From a virus, in the IMG/VR virus record IMGVR_UViG_3300000116_000228, positions 1-23,824 of that record: a DNA stretch of 23,824 nucleotides, one strand, 5' to 3'. Positions 1-8,241 of the stretch are shown one piece after another. Made by a program: the position numbers and the translations under genes. Under the pieces are notes generated by a model, which saw only the letters and a list, made by a program, of their open reading frames with translations, had not been told where the DNA came from and made no database searches. The stretch's first letter is position 1. Every line of letters begins with the position of its first letter.

Positions 1-1622
1 ACGATACTTTACCTAGTATCTTCTCTAGCGATATGGCTATTGGGTCATATGTTGCTCAAAGGGCTGGCATTGGTATCAATGCTGGCAGAATTAGGGGAAT
101 TAATAGTCGTATCCGTGGCGGAGAAGTTCAACATACCGGCGTTGTCCCATTTCTTAAAAAGTTTGAGGCAACGGTCAAGTGTTGTACACAAAACGGTGTT
201 AGAGGCGGTTCAGCAACTGTACACTTTCCTATTTGGCACCAAGAAATAGAAGATATACTTGTTTTAAAAAACAATAAAGGTACGGAAGATAATAGAGTTA
301 GAAAATTAGATTACTCTATACAATTATCAAAATTATTTTACGAAAGATTTATTAAGAATGAAGATATAACTTTATTCTCTCCACATGATGTGCCAGGTTT
401 ATATGACGCATTTGGTAAGGAAGAGTTTGACGAATTGTATGCTTCGTATGAAAGAAAAACATCTATAAAGAAAAAGAAAGTCAACGCACAAGATTTGTTT
501 ATGTCAATCTTAAAAGAAAGAGCAGAAACAGGTCGTATCTATATTATGAACATTGACCATGTTAATACTCATTCATCTTTTAAAGATAAAGTAAACATGT
601 CTAATCTATGCCAAGAGATTACATTACCAACAGAACCTATTAGTCACATTGACGGTGAAGGTGAGATTGCATTGTGTATTCTATCTGCTATCAATATGGG
701 TGCAATTAATGATAAAGAAGAATTAGAAAACCTTTGTGATTTATCTGTAAGAGGACTAGAAGAAATAATTGACCATCAAAATTATCCTGTTATAGCGGCA
801 GAAAAAAGTACAAAAGCAAGGCGTTCACTAGGTATTGGTTATATTGGTCTTGCTCATTTCTTAGCAAAGAACAAGGTTTCTTACGCCTCAAAAGAAGCCT
901 GGAAGTTGGTGGACGAGTTTACTGAGGCATTTCAATACTATCTACTCAAAGCTTCCAATGAGATTGCAAAAGAAAAAGGACCATGTGAATACTTTAGTAG
1001 AACAAAATACTCAGATGGTATATTACCAATTGACACTTATAAAAAAGATGTTGATAATATAGTTAAAAGAAAACTATCTTACAATTGGGAAAAGTTAAGA
1101 AAAGAAATACAAGAACATGGTTTAAGACATAGTACATTGTCAGCACAAATGCCAAGTGAAAGTTCAAGTGTTGTATCAAATGAAACAAATGGTATTGAAC
1201 CACCAAGAGATTACTTGTCTATTAAGAAAAGTAAGAAAGGTCCTTTAAAACAAATTGTACCAGGATATCCTAATATCAAAAACTTCTATACTCTATTATG
1301 GGAAATGCAAGGCAATGAAGGATACATTAATGTTGTTGCAGTAATGCAGAAATACTTTGACCAAGCAATATCAGGTAACTGGTCTTACAATCCAGAACAG
1401 TTTGATGGCAACGAAGTGCCTCTTTCAGTAATGGCAAAAGATTTGTTGACTACATATAAACTAGGATGGAAGACAAGTTATTATCAGAATACATATGATA
1501 GTAAGCGTGATGATGACGAACCTGCTCATAGTATAGGTGGTCCTGAACAAGAACTAAAAACAAGAGAAGAATTTAATAGTAATGAAGAATACGAAGAATA
1601 TTGCGAGAGTTGTGCCATATGA
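1..1622 (+). CDS. nrdA: Ribonucleoside-diphosphate reductase class Ia, alpha (large) subunit, 5'-truncated by window edge
   Basis: Catalytic subunit that reduces ribonucleoside diphosphates to deoxynucleotides in the cytoplasm, supplying dNTPs for phage replication. The frame is open from base 3, so the ATG at 33 is internal and roughly 230-240 N-terminal residues (ATP-cone and the first redox cysteine) lie upstream. Counting from that internal Met, the core motifs are present: SNLCQE with Asn191, thiyl Cys193 and Glu195 (E. coli N437/C439/E441), redox partner Cys215 in GEIALC (E. coli C462), the tyrosine pair in SYYQNT (E. coli Y730/Y731), and a C-terminal CESC pair that would be reduced by glutaredoxin or thioredoxin. 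SQRAGIGINAGRIR- and VRGGSATVHFP-like blocks match the family well. It ends in ATGA with the next gene. Works with NrdB (2789) and probably the glutaredoxin at 17602. Confidence 0.97.
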   Translation, partial: DTLPSIFSSDMAIGSYVAQRAGIGINAGRIRGINSRIRGGEVQHTGVVPFLKKFEATVKCCTQNGVRGGSATVHFPIWHQEIEDILVLKNNKGTEDNRVRKLDYSIQLSKLFYERFIKNEDITLFSPHDVPGLYDAFGKEEFDELYASYERKTSIKKKKVNAQDLFMSILKERAETGRIYIMNIDHVNTHSSFKDKVNMSNLCQEITLPTEPISHIDGEGEIALCILSAINMGAINDKEELENLCDLSVRGLEEIIDHQNYPVIAAEKSTKARRSLGIGYIGLAHFLAKNKVSYASKEAWKLVDEFTEAFQYYLLKASNEIAKEKGPCEYFSRTKYSDGILPIDTYKKDVDNIVKRKLSYNWEKLRKEIQEHGLRHSTLSAQMPSESSSVVSNETNGIEPPRDYLSIKKSKKGPLKQIVPGYPNIKNFYTLLWEMQGNEGYINVVAVMQKYFDQAISGNWSYNPEQFDGNEVPLSVMAKDLLTTYKLGWKTSYYQNTYDSKRDDDEPAHSIGGPEQELKTREEFNSNEEYEEYCESCAI

Positions 1623-2146
1623 TAATTAAAACTAATGTATTATACGAATTTACTAAAGGCGCAGATAAACTTATAGAGATATATGAAGCAGAGAAAGATT
1701 TAGTACAAGTTGATAAGTATGGTTACGATTATATTGATTGTACACAATTACCTGAAAAATATGATAGTGATACTGCCTTTATAGGTAAAATGGTTAGAGA
1801 CCATGCACCACATATTAAATTGTTTGAACCTACAAAAGAGGGTTTAAGATTAGATTATATTCAAATAAGAAAGTCTGTACCAGGTAATACAAAATATAAA
1901 TGGAACGAAAAAGCATGGAACAAACTAGACATTCACATACCTATAAATAAGTCTGTTGGAGGTCAATATAGATTTTCTACATGTACTATAGGTTCACAAC
2001 CAGGTGCTATGCTTATGTTCAATCCACTAGAAGATTGGTGGTCAGTTGACGAAACAAAAAATATTCATTATAAACTAATATTAAGATTTAGAGACCTTGA
2101 TAAAGAATTAAGGTATACAGGACAAAATTTAAATGACGAGGTTTAA
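1619..2146 (+). CDS. Hypothetical protein in the nrdA-nrdB interval
   Basis: 175 residues starting MIIKTNVLYEF. The ATG at 1619 overlaps the nrdA stop (ATGA), which I prefer to an upstream in-frame start at 1601 inside nrdA. I do not recognise a family. No signal peptide, membrane helix or cysteine cluster; mixed charge with several aromatic residues towards the C terminus (DWWSVDETKN). A soluble cytoplasmic protein is likely. Placement between the two reductase genes and translational coupling to nrdA suggest co-expression during DNA synthesis, but no role in nucleotide metabolism can be shown. Confidence 0.8.
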   Translation: MIIKTNVLYEFTKGADKLIEIYEAEKDLVQVDKYGYDYIDCTQLPEKYDSDTAFIGKMVRDHAPHIKLFEPTKEGLRLDYIQIRKSVPGNTKYKWNEKAWNKLDIHIPINKSVGGQYRFSTCTIGSQPGAMLMFNPLEDWWSVDETKNIHYKLILRFRDLDKELRYTGQNLNDEV

Positions 2147-2148
2147 GA

Positions 2149-2796
2149 ATGGCATACTTAACTGTTAACATACCACACATAGATGTGTATGTAAAGAAAG
2201 AGTTTCTTTATGACAACGAAAAAGGTCATGGAGAATTAACTGAAGGAGTTTGGGTTACGGCAAAATCTATACAAGGTCGTGCCCTTTATTTTGAAACTTA
2301 TCTACCAGAGTATGGTGCTCTGTATGACAAGTTACCTATTAGTGCGTTTGTATGGAAAAAAGATTATGGTGAAGATGTACCTTTAACTGAGTTACAGTTA
2401 TGGGATTGTTTTAGTTATGATATATCAGTTATTGAAAAACAAATGTTATCAGGTAATCAATGTAAGTATTTGTCACCAGGTAAAAAATGGTACAATGGTT
2501 GGTACATGTTTACAATAGATAATGCGAACAGTACAAACTTGGAAAGAAACATAACTTATAGTGAGATACCAAGTCAACACAAATCTTTTAATATTATAAA
2601 ATTAAATAATGGACACTTTGCGGCTCAACCTAATAATAGAGTTATCTTTTATGATAAGAGTTTGTCGCCAAGTAAATTAAAGTTTCCAGACTTTAAAGTT
2701 TCTACACAAGAGTTTAGTGTAGAAGGCGACCTAAAGTGGACAGCAGGTGATAGTGATGAGTTTTTTTACGAACTAAAAGAAGGAGAAAATGAGTAA
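2149..2796 (+). CDS. Hypothetical protein preceding nrdB
   Basis: 215 residues starting MAYLTVNIPHIDVYVKK, two bases after the preceding stop. Rich in aromatic residues and beta-prone segments (VWVTAKSIQGRALYFETY, KKWYNGWYMFTID), with no transmembrane segment or catalytic motif that I can name. The C terminus is acidic. Its last eight bases overlap nrdB, so it is probably translated as part of an nrdA-X-Y-nrdB unit. I know of unassigned genes between reductase genes in T4-like marine phages but cannot assign this one to a family. Confidence 0.8.
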   Translation: MAYLTVNIPHIDVYVKKEFLYDNEKGHGELTEGVWVTAKSIQGRALYFETYLPEYGALYDKLPISAFVWKKDYGEDVPLTELQLWDCFSYDISVIEKQMLSGNQCKYLSPGKKWYNGWYMFTIDNANSTNLERNITYSEIPSQHKSFNIIKLNNGHFAAQPNNRVIFYDKSLSPSKLKFPDFKVSTQEFSVEGDLKWTAGDSDEFFYELKEGENE

Positions 2797-3892
2797 GAGC
2801 GTTTACAATAAAAATCAAGTGGACTTTACAAAACAACCAATGTTTTTTGGAGAGGACAATTCAGTACAAAGATATGATACATTTAAGTATCCTGTGTTTG
2901 ATAAATTAACACAACATCAATTAGGTTTGTTTTGGCGACCAGAAGAAATATCTTTACAAAAAGATAGAAACGATTGGCAACAATTACGACCAGAACAAAA
3001 ACATATCTTTACATCTAATCTAAGATATCAAACATTATTAGATAGTGTACAAGGTAGAGGACCTAGTTTATCTTTCTTACCATTTTGTAGTTTACCTGAA
3101 ATAGAAAGTCATATCTTAGTATGGGACTTTATGGAAAGTATTCATAGTAGAAGTTACACATACATTATTAAAAATATTTACTCAGACCCTGGTGAAGTAT
3201 TTGATAAAATTTTAACAGATAAGTATATCACAGAAAGAGCAGAAAGTGTTACAGCAACATATGATGATTTAATTGAACACGGACAAAGATGGTTACTTGA
3301 TAAAAAAGGTAGCATGAAAGAACTAAAAAGAAAACTTTGGCGAGCGATAGTCAATGTAGCAATACTTGAAGGTATCCGTTTCTATGTTTCTTTTGCTTGT
3401 TCGTTTGCATTTGGTGAATTAAAACTTATGGAAGGTAGTGCAAAAATTATATCTTTGATTGCTAGAGACGAAAGTCAACACTTAGCAGGTTCTCAGCATA
3501 TGATGAAACTTTATAAGAGTAAAGAAAACGATAAAGAAATGTTACAAGTAATTAAAGAAGAAGAAGAAAATACTATACAAGCATTTAAAGACGCCGTTGA
3601 CCAAGAAAAGCGTTGGGCAAATTATCTATTTAAAGATGGTTCAATGATTGGTCTTAATGATAAATTATTACATAACTATGTTGAGTTTATTGCTAACAAG
3701 AGAATGAGAGCAGTAGGATTAACGCCTATATATGACCAGTCAAGTACAAACAATCCATTACCTTGGACTGAACATTGGCTAAATAGTCGTGGTTTACAAA
3801 ATGCACCACAAGAAACAGAAATAGAAAGTTATGTTGTTGGAGGAATAAAACAAGATGTTAAAAAAGATACGTTTGAAGGATTTAAACTATGA
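2789..3892 (+). CDS. nrdB: Ribonucleoside-diphosphate reductase class Ia, beta (small) subunit
   Basis: 367 residues, close to the usual length. It carries the diferric-tyrosyl radical cofactor that fires the NrdA thiyl radical. All cofactor residues are visible with a one-residue offset from E. coli NrdB in the N-terminal half: Asp85 (LLDSVQGR), Glu116, His119 and radical Tyr123 in MESIHSRSY, then Glu194 (ILEGIRFY), Glu228 and His231 in IARDESQH. The radical tyrosine is therefore retained (class Ia, not a Tyr-less variant). The ATG at 2789 has a clear GGAG Shine-Dalgarno about 5-8 bases upstream and overlaps the previous gene by 8 bp. The stop overlaps the ATG of the small zinc-ribbon gene. 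Confidence 0.98.
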   Translation: MSKSVYNKNQVDFTKQPMFFGEDNSVQRYDTFKYPVFDKLTQHQLGLFWRPEEISLQKDRNDWQQLRPEQKHIFTSNLRYQTLLDSVQGRGPSLSFLPFCSLPEIESHILVWDFMESIHSRSYTYIIKNIYSDPGEVFDKILTDKYITERAESVTATYDDLIEHGQRWLLDKKGSMKELKRKLWRAIVNVAILEGIRFYVSFACSFAFGELKLMEGSAKIISLIARDESQHLAGSQHMMKLYKSKENDKEMLQVIKEEEENTIQAFKDAVDQEKRWANYLFKDGSMIGLNDKLLHNYVEFIANKRMRAVGLTPIYDQSSTNNPLPWTEHWLNSRGLQNAPQETEIESYVVGGIKQDVKKDTFEGFKL

Positions 3893-4029
3893 TAATTTGT
3901 GAAAGCTGTGACGCTGAATTTAAAGTAAAAGTGCTTAATGAATTACCAGTTAAGTTTTGTCCGTGTTGTGGAGAAGCAATACATAATGACGCTGATTGGG
4001 AAGATGAAATAAAATATGAAGACGAGTAG
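3889..4029 (+). CDS. Tiny zinc-ribbon protein
   Basis: 46 residues beginning MIICESCDAEFKV. The start overlaps the nrdB stop (ATGA). Two cysteine knuckles, Cys4-x2-Cys7 and Cys24-x2-Cys27 (CPCCG), spaced by 16 residues, form a classic zinc-ribbon arrangement, followed by an acidic tail (DADWEDEIKYEDE). Proteins of this size and layout in phages often act in transcription or as protein adaptors, but the function here is unknown. It overlaps the next gene by 14 bp, so it sits in a coupled nrdB/zinc-ribbon/nuclease string. Confidence 0.75.
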   Translation: MIICESCDAEFKVKVLNELPVKFCPCCGEAIHNDADWEDEIKYEDE

Positions 4030-4366
4030 TGCGAAAGCAAAAGGTAGAAATTTACAAAAAAGAGTAAGAGAAATACTAATAGAAAAACTAGACATACATC
4101 CAGAGGACATTGAAAGTCGTTCTATGGGTGCAGGTGGTGAAGACTTAATAATGGCACGAGCTGCCAGAGAAAAGTTTCCATATTCAATAGAGTGTAAGAA
4201 CCAAGAGAAAGTAAATGTTTGGTCAGCATATGAACAAGCAAAAGATAACTCTGGCAAATACGAACCTATTGCAGTAATCAAAAAGAACAATCAAAAACCT
4301 TTAGTAGTTATGGACTTAGAAGCATTTGTACAATTACATTTGCCTAAGACGGTAGAAGATTTATGA
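4016..4366 (+). CDS. Putative PD-(D/E)XK-fold nuclease
   Basis: 116 residues. A basic N terminus (KAKGRNLQKRVREIL) is followed by the compact core of a PD-(D/E)XK nuclease: GGEDLIM with Asp43, then SIECKNQ giving Glu59-x-Lys61, then a helix with AYEQA (residues 71-75) where such enzymes often carry a further conserved Gln. The length and order match small phage resolvase or VRR-NUC-like nucleases. Likely a DNA endonuclease for recombination, branched-DNA processing or host DNA breakdown; substrate not determinable. The ATG at 4016 lies inside the zinc-ribbon gene, and the stop overlaps the next ATG. Confidence 0.75.
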   Translation: MKTSSAKAKGRNLQKRVREILIEKLDIHPEDIESRSMGAGGEDLIMARAAREKFPYSIECKNQEKVNVWSAYEQAKDNSGKYEPIAVIKKNNQKPLVVMDLEAFVQLHLPKTVEDL

Positions 4367-4461
4367 TAGGTCTATTTTTTTTAGGAATACCTGTAACAGT
4401 ATTAGCAATGTATATATTATTAAAAGCAAGGGAGGGTGATGATAATAACAGGAGTAGATAA
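4363..4461 (+). CDS. Tiny single-pass membrane protein
   Basis: 32 residues. One hydrophobic helix (about residues 3-20, LFFLGIPVTVLAMYILL) followed by a short charged tail. Start overlaps the nuclease stop (ATGA), and its end runs 23 bp into the glycosyltransferase gene. No family recognised. Its reality rests on the coupled start and the well-formed helix-plus-charged-tail layout; a non-coding linker that carries the next gene's ribosome binding site remains possible. Confidence 0.5.
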   Translation: MIGLFFLGIPVTVLAMYILLKAREGDDNNRSR

Positions 4462-5080
4462 GAACCATGAAGACATGGTTATCTGGTGGTATGAAAATGT
4501 TAAAAGACATAATCCAGATGTAAAAGTAGGCATATGGGATTTTGGTATGTCTATGCAAATGAGAGAAGTAGTTAAAGGTATAGACGCATGGTTAAGTGAC
4601 CCTATTACACACCCTAGTAACATAGGTTGGTTTAATAAAACAAGAGCAGTTATAGATACACCAAGTCAATCAGTTGCATGGTTAGATGTAGATTGTGAAG
4701 TCTTAACAAACATAGAAGAAATATTTTCATTAGTGCCACCTAACATGATAGGTCTTACTAGAGATTGGGTAAGAGACAATTGGTGGGCAACTGGCGTTAT
4801 AGTTGTTAATGATAGACCAGAATTACTCAAACATTGGAATGAAATGTTGTTAAAGACAGCAATCAGAGGCGACCAAGAAATGTTATTTGAAATAGTTGGT
4901 AAAGAAGTACATGATGAAATACAAGAATTGCCACAAGAATATCAATGGTTAAGAATATCATTAAATAAAGGCGTAGATAGTCCAACTAAAAAGATTATTC
5001 ACTGGACAGGACCTAAAGGTAAAAAATTTATAAGAGAACATTTGAAACAAGGTAGAAAGTATAAAGGTGAAACTGTATGA
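4439..5080 (+). CDS. GT-A glycosyltransferase, GT8-like
   Basis: 213 residues from the ATG at 4439; GTG at 4436 is directly adjacent and also possible. A strong GGAGG lies at 4431-4435. Family features in order: Rossmann-like start MIITGVDKNH, metal-binding Asp83-x-Asp85 in WLDVDCEVL, NWWATGVIVVN (acceptor loop, like the NsGvm motif of GT8), GDQEMLFE, and a C-terminal HWTGPKGK with His188 (matching the HfnG.KPW metal/diphosphate motif). Expected to transfer a sugar from a nucleotide-sugar donor. It opens a block of three consecutive glycosyltransferase-like genes and overlaps the next by ATGA. Acceptor unknown. Confidence 0.85.
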   Translation: MIITGVDKNHEDMVIWWYENVKRHNPDVKVGIWDFGMSMQMREVVKGIDAWLSDPITHPSNIGWFNKTRAVIDTPSQSVAWLDVDCEVLTNIEEIFSLVPPNMIGLTRDWVRDNWWATGVIVVNDRPELLKHWNEMLLKTAIRGDQEMLFEIVGKEVHDEIQELPQEYQWLRISLNKGVDSPTKKIIHWTGPKGKKFIREHLKQGRKYKGETV

Positions 5081-6168
5081 TAAATGAAAATACTATTTCT
5101 ATATTAACACCTACAAGAAATAGACCTAACAATTGTGAAAGGTTTATTAAATCAATATATGCAACAGCAAGTGATAAGACTAAGATAGAATTATTTTTTT
5201 ATGTTGATAATGATGACCCAGCATTAGAACAATACAAATCTTTAGCTGCTCATTGTGATAGTGAATATAAAGATTTTAAAAAAGTAGATTTTACATTTGG
5301 TGAACCTAAAAGTGTTTCTCTTTCATGGAATGATTTAGCAGCTAAGAGTTCAGGTTATTTAATGATTATGGGTAATGATGATTTAATTTATAGAACTGCT
5401 AATTGGGATAGTTTACTCATACAAAATTTAGCAATAAGATATAAAGAGGATCCATATTGGGTTAGTTGGGTCAATGATGGTATCAATGCTGATAGACATT
5501 GTGCCTTTCCTATTATTGCAAGAGAGTGGTATAATACTGTAGGATATTTTGCACCTGGTTGTTTTCATTTTGGTTACAACGATACATGGGTATTTGATAT
5601 TGCAAAGAGATTAGAAAGAACACATTATATTAATAACATACTTGTTGAACATATGCATTTTTCAAAAGGCAAAAGTGATATGGACGATACATATGCTCAT
5701 AATAGAACAGGACCTAGAGGTAATCTATATCAAAAAGATAAAGGGATTATGTACCATGTACATCAGGTAAATAGAAGAATAGAAGAAGCAGAAAAAATTA
5801 AACAAGAGATAAACAAGATAAAAGGTCCGTCTTTAAAAGCACAAGTGATTGAAGATATACCTGAATATGAATTAGTATTTGTACAGAAACTACAAAAAGA
5901 ATGGCAAGCTTCTTCACATAAACTAAAACAAGACCCATTAAAAGAACAGACAGAAAAATATAATAAACTATGTGAGAGTATAAAAAAACATGGTATGAAA
6001 TATCCTATTCTGATTGATGGCGAAAACAAAGTATTACGAGGCAATCAACGAGCATGGTATTGTATTGATAATGATATTAAATATATTAGTGCTTATAGAA
6101 TTAAAGATAGTGTTATAGATAAGTTTATTCAGAAAACATATATTGACGGTGACGAATACCCTCTATGA
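5077..6168 (+). CDS. GT2-like glycosyltransferase fused to a C-terminal ParB-like domain
   Basis: 363 residues. N-terminal part (about 1-240) is a GT2/GT-A fold: SILTPTRNRP at 8-17, FYVDNDDP with Asp44/Asp46/Asp47, and NDD at 100-102 in MIMGNDDL as DxD equivalent. After a charged helical linker (about 230-290), residues about 293-345 resemble the ParB/sulfiredoxin superfamily: KLCESIKKHG, then PILID, then VLRGNQRAW with the G-x-x-R-x-x-A pattern, then a short hydrophobic strand. ParB-like domains bind DNA or act as nucleotide-dependent enzymes, so fusion to a glycosyltransferase is unusual and may tie sugar transfer to DNA or to a phosphorylation step. Coupled by ATGA on both sides. The GT assignment is firm; the ParB-like call is by motif only. 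Confidence 0.85.
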   Translation: MINENTISILTPTRNRPNNCERFIKSIYATASDKTKIELFFYVDNDDPALEQYKSLAAHCDSEYKDFKKVDFTFGEPKSVSLSWNDLAAKSSGYLMIMGNDDLIYRTANWDSLLIQNLAIRYKEDPYWVSWVNDGINADRHCAFPIIAREWYNTVGYFAPGCFHFGYNDTWVFDIAKRLERTHYINNILVEHMHFSKGKSDMDDTYAHNRTGPRGNLYQKDKGIMYHVHQVNRRIEEAEKIKQEINKIKGPSLKAQVIEDIPEYELVFVQKLQKEWQASSHKLKQDPLKEQTEKYNKLCESIKKHGMKYPILIDGENKVLRGNQRAWYCIDNDIKYISAYRIKDSVIDKFIQKTYIDGDEYPL

Positions 6169-6887
6169 TATATGCTCTATATAGAATCCACTATGGATTA
6201 GATTTCTTAGAAAAATCAATTAACTCAATCATTGATGATGTTGATATGATTTTTATATACTGGTCTAAACAACCTTGGTATAAAGGTTGTAAAGATTTAC
6301 CACCTATGAATGAGAATGTAAAAGAGTATTGCAAAAGATGGAATGGTAAAGTAAATGTTATAGAAAGAGAATTTGACCTACCATCAGGACAATATACTCA
6401 AATGTATGCAGACATGATTACAGGTCATACAATACCAAAAAAAGTATTAATGATGGAACCTGATATGGTGTGGGACAAAGAACAATTAAAAAAAGCATTA
6501 GAACTAACAGATCCAGAAATTTCATTTAAACAAATAGAATTTTGGAAGAATGAAGAATGGTATATAAAAAGAACTAGAGAAAGACCAGGACCTACATTGT
6601 ATAATCAGGCACCAGGTCTTACAGGTAAAGGTACTGCTACGAATACACATCTGATAAATAATAATATATATTGTTATAATTATGGATTTTGTTTAAGCAA
6701 AGAAGTGATGAAGTATAAGTTTGAAGTCGCCATACAATCATCCAAACATTATAAAGATAGTATACCTTCTAAAGATTGGTATGAAAAGAAATGGTTAAAC
6801 TGGACACCAGAGACGGAAGATTTAGAAATGTCAGAAGCACATAAACACTACATTAAAAAGGCACTACCATATGGCACTAAAGATTAA
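6165..6887 (+). CDS. Putative GT-A glycosyltransferase-like protein
   Basis: 240 residues starting MIYALYRIHYG. The first half reads as a GT-A fold: a start strand, SIINSIIDDVDMIFIYWSK-like segment, and VLMMEPDMVW at about 95-103 where Glu98-x-Asp100 sits in the position of the DxD metal motif. The second half is rich in Tyr, Trp and Asn and ends with a His/Lys-rich tail (EAHKHYIKKALPY). It follows two stronger glycosyltransferases with an ATGA overlap, which supports a shared pathway. The family is less certain than for its neighbours, and the acceptor is unknown. Confidence 0.65.
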   Translation: MIYALYRIHYGLDFLEKSINSIIDDVDMIFIYWSKQPWYKGCKDLPPMNENVKEYCKRWNGKVNVIEREFDLPSGQYTQMYADMITGHTIPKKVLMMEPDMVWDKEQLKKALELTDPEISFKQIEFWKNEEWYIKRTRERPGPTLYNQAPGLTGKGTATNTHLINNNIYCYNYGFCLSKEVMKYKFEVAIQSSKHYKDSIPSKDWYEKKWLNWTPETEDLEMSEAHKHYIKKALPYGTKD

Positions 6888-8241
6888 AGATTACGAACCA
6901 GTTAGAGTACATACTAAAGAAGGTTCTGAAATAGGTCTCTATAAAAAATTAACAGAAGCAGGTACTCAATATGTTATCTATAGACATGCTGCCAGAGGTA
7001 AGATTAAAAACTTTGTTGGTAATTATGAATACATTGATAACAATAATGTATCACATTTAAAACCTATAGACTTAGAATACGGTAATAAAATTTTAGATAG
7101 AGTAGAACAAGGAATGAAATATTCCAATATCTATATTTTCTATGATGTAAAAAGTGAAGATACAAAATTACCAGATGAACCAAGTGAACAAGAACATAAA
7201 TTTACATCTACAGGTATTAAATGGTGGCGACACCAAGAAGCAATGTTTAATTACAAATCTGGTAATCCTAATACAGTTATTTCTACACACATAAGTCCTG
7301 AAGGTGCATGTAATCTTAAATGCCCATATTGTAGTGTAACATATAGAGATACACATACAAGAATAGATTTAGATACAATCAAAGACTATGTAACAAAATT
7401 AAAAACAAGAGGACTGAAAGCAGTAATATTAACTGGTGGTGGTGAACCTACTGCTTATAAACACTTCAATGAATTAGTGCGTTGGTTATATGGCGAAGGA
7501 TTAGAAGTGGCACTTATTAGTAATGGTAGTAAACAATATTGGAAACGAATAGACGAAGATGTATGTAAAATGTTTAGTTGGGTTAGAATATCAATTAATG
7601 TATTTACAGATTGGGAAAACAGAATTGGTTTACCATTAGAAAAATTTGATATGAATAAAACGATTGTAGGTAACTCAATGGTTTATACAGTAGAACACGA
7701 ACTATCAGACGAAGTAATGGCAGATAGAGTTGGGTTACTAGATAAAGTTTCTAAAGTGGCAGACGCTTGTGGTAGTAAGTATATAAGATTATTACCTAAC
7801 TGTTTATTAGAACAAGAGAATTTAATTAGACAACATAAAAGTTTAGACAATGTATTGTCACAGGTAACAGATACAAGATTTTTTCATCAATACAAAATAC
7901 ATGGAGCACCTAAAACACCAACATGTCATCAATCATATTTCAGACCTTATCTAAGTGAAGAAATACATAAAGAGACAGGTAAACCAGGTACTGTTTATCC
8001 TTGTGATAGCGTTGTATTGAATGATAACTATGAACACTTTGCTGAAGAATATCAGTTATGCCATGCTAGTGATATACTAGACTACTTGGATAAAAAAGTA
8101 TTACAAAAATTTGACGCAACAAAAAGATGTACAGGTTGTGTCTTTACTGATAATGTCAATATGCTTGATGATTTTATAAATGATAAAGTTAACAGGTTTG
8201 ACGAATTTAAGGAGCCGTTGACACATGAAAACTTTGTTTAA
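6871..8241 (+). CDS. Radical SAM enzyme with Cys-rich C-terminal region
   Basis: 456 residues. Residues 1-135 are an N-terminal region I do not recognise. The radical SAM core follows: Cys147-x3-Cys151-x2-Cys154 (ACNLKCPYC) binds the [4Fe-4S] cluster, TGGGEPT at 188-194 is the SAM-binding GGE motif, and ALISNGS and VRISINVF are later barrel strands. C-terminal cysteines at 352, 378, 397, 420 and 423 resemble a SPASM/twitch-type auxiliary cluster region. Such enzymes generate a 5'-deoxyadenosyl radical to rearrange, methylate, dehydrogenate or cross-link a substrate; which applies here is unknown. The start at 6871 lies 17 bp inside the preceding glycosyltransferase gene, and the gene ends 17 bp inside the methyltransferase gene. 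Confidence 0.93.
   Translation: MALKIKDYEPVRVHTKEGSEIGLYKKLTEAGTQYVIYRHAARGKIKNFVGNYEYIDNNNVSHLKPIDLEYGNKILDRVEQGMKYSNIYIFYDVKSEDTKLPDEPSEQEHKFTSTGIKWWRHQEAMFNYKSGNPNTVISTHISPEGACNLKCPYCSVTYRDTHTRIDLDTIKDYVTKLKTRGLKAVILTGGGEPTAYKHFNELVRWLYGEGLEVALISNGSKQYWKRIDEDVCKMFSWVRISINVFTDWENRIGLPLEKFDMNKTIVGNSMVYTVEHELSDEVMADRVGLLDKVSKVADACGSKYIRLLPNCLLEQENLIRQHKSLDNVLSQVTDTRFFHQYKIHGAPKTPTCHQSYFRPYLSEEIHKETGKPGTVYPCDSVVLNDNYEHFAEEYQLCHASDILDYLDKKVLQKFDATKRCTGCVFTDNVNMLDDFINDKVNRFDEFKEPLTHENFV

Noticed and set aside
3943-4623. Long minus-strand open frames over the nuclease and glycosyltransferase genes
   Set aside because: They lie antisense to well-supported genes, have low-complexity hydrophobic products and no ribosome binding sites; every convincing gene is on the plus strand.
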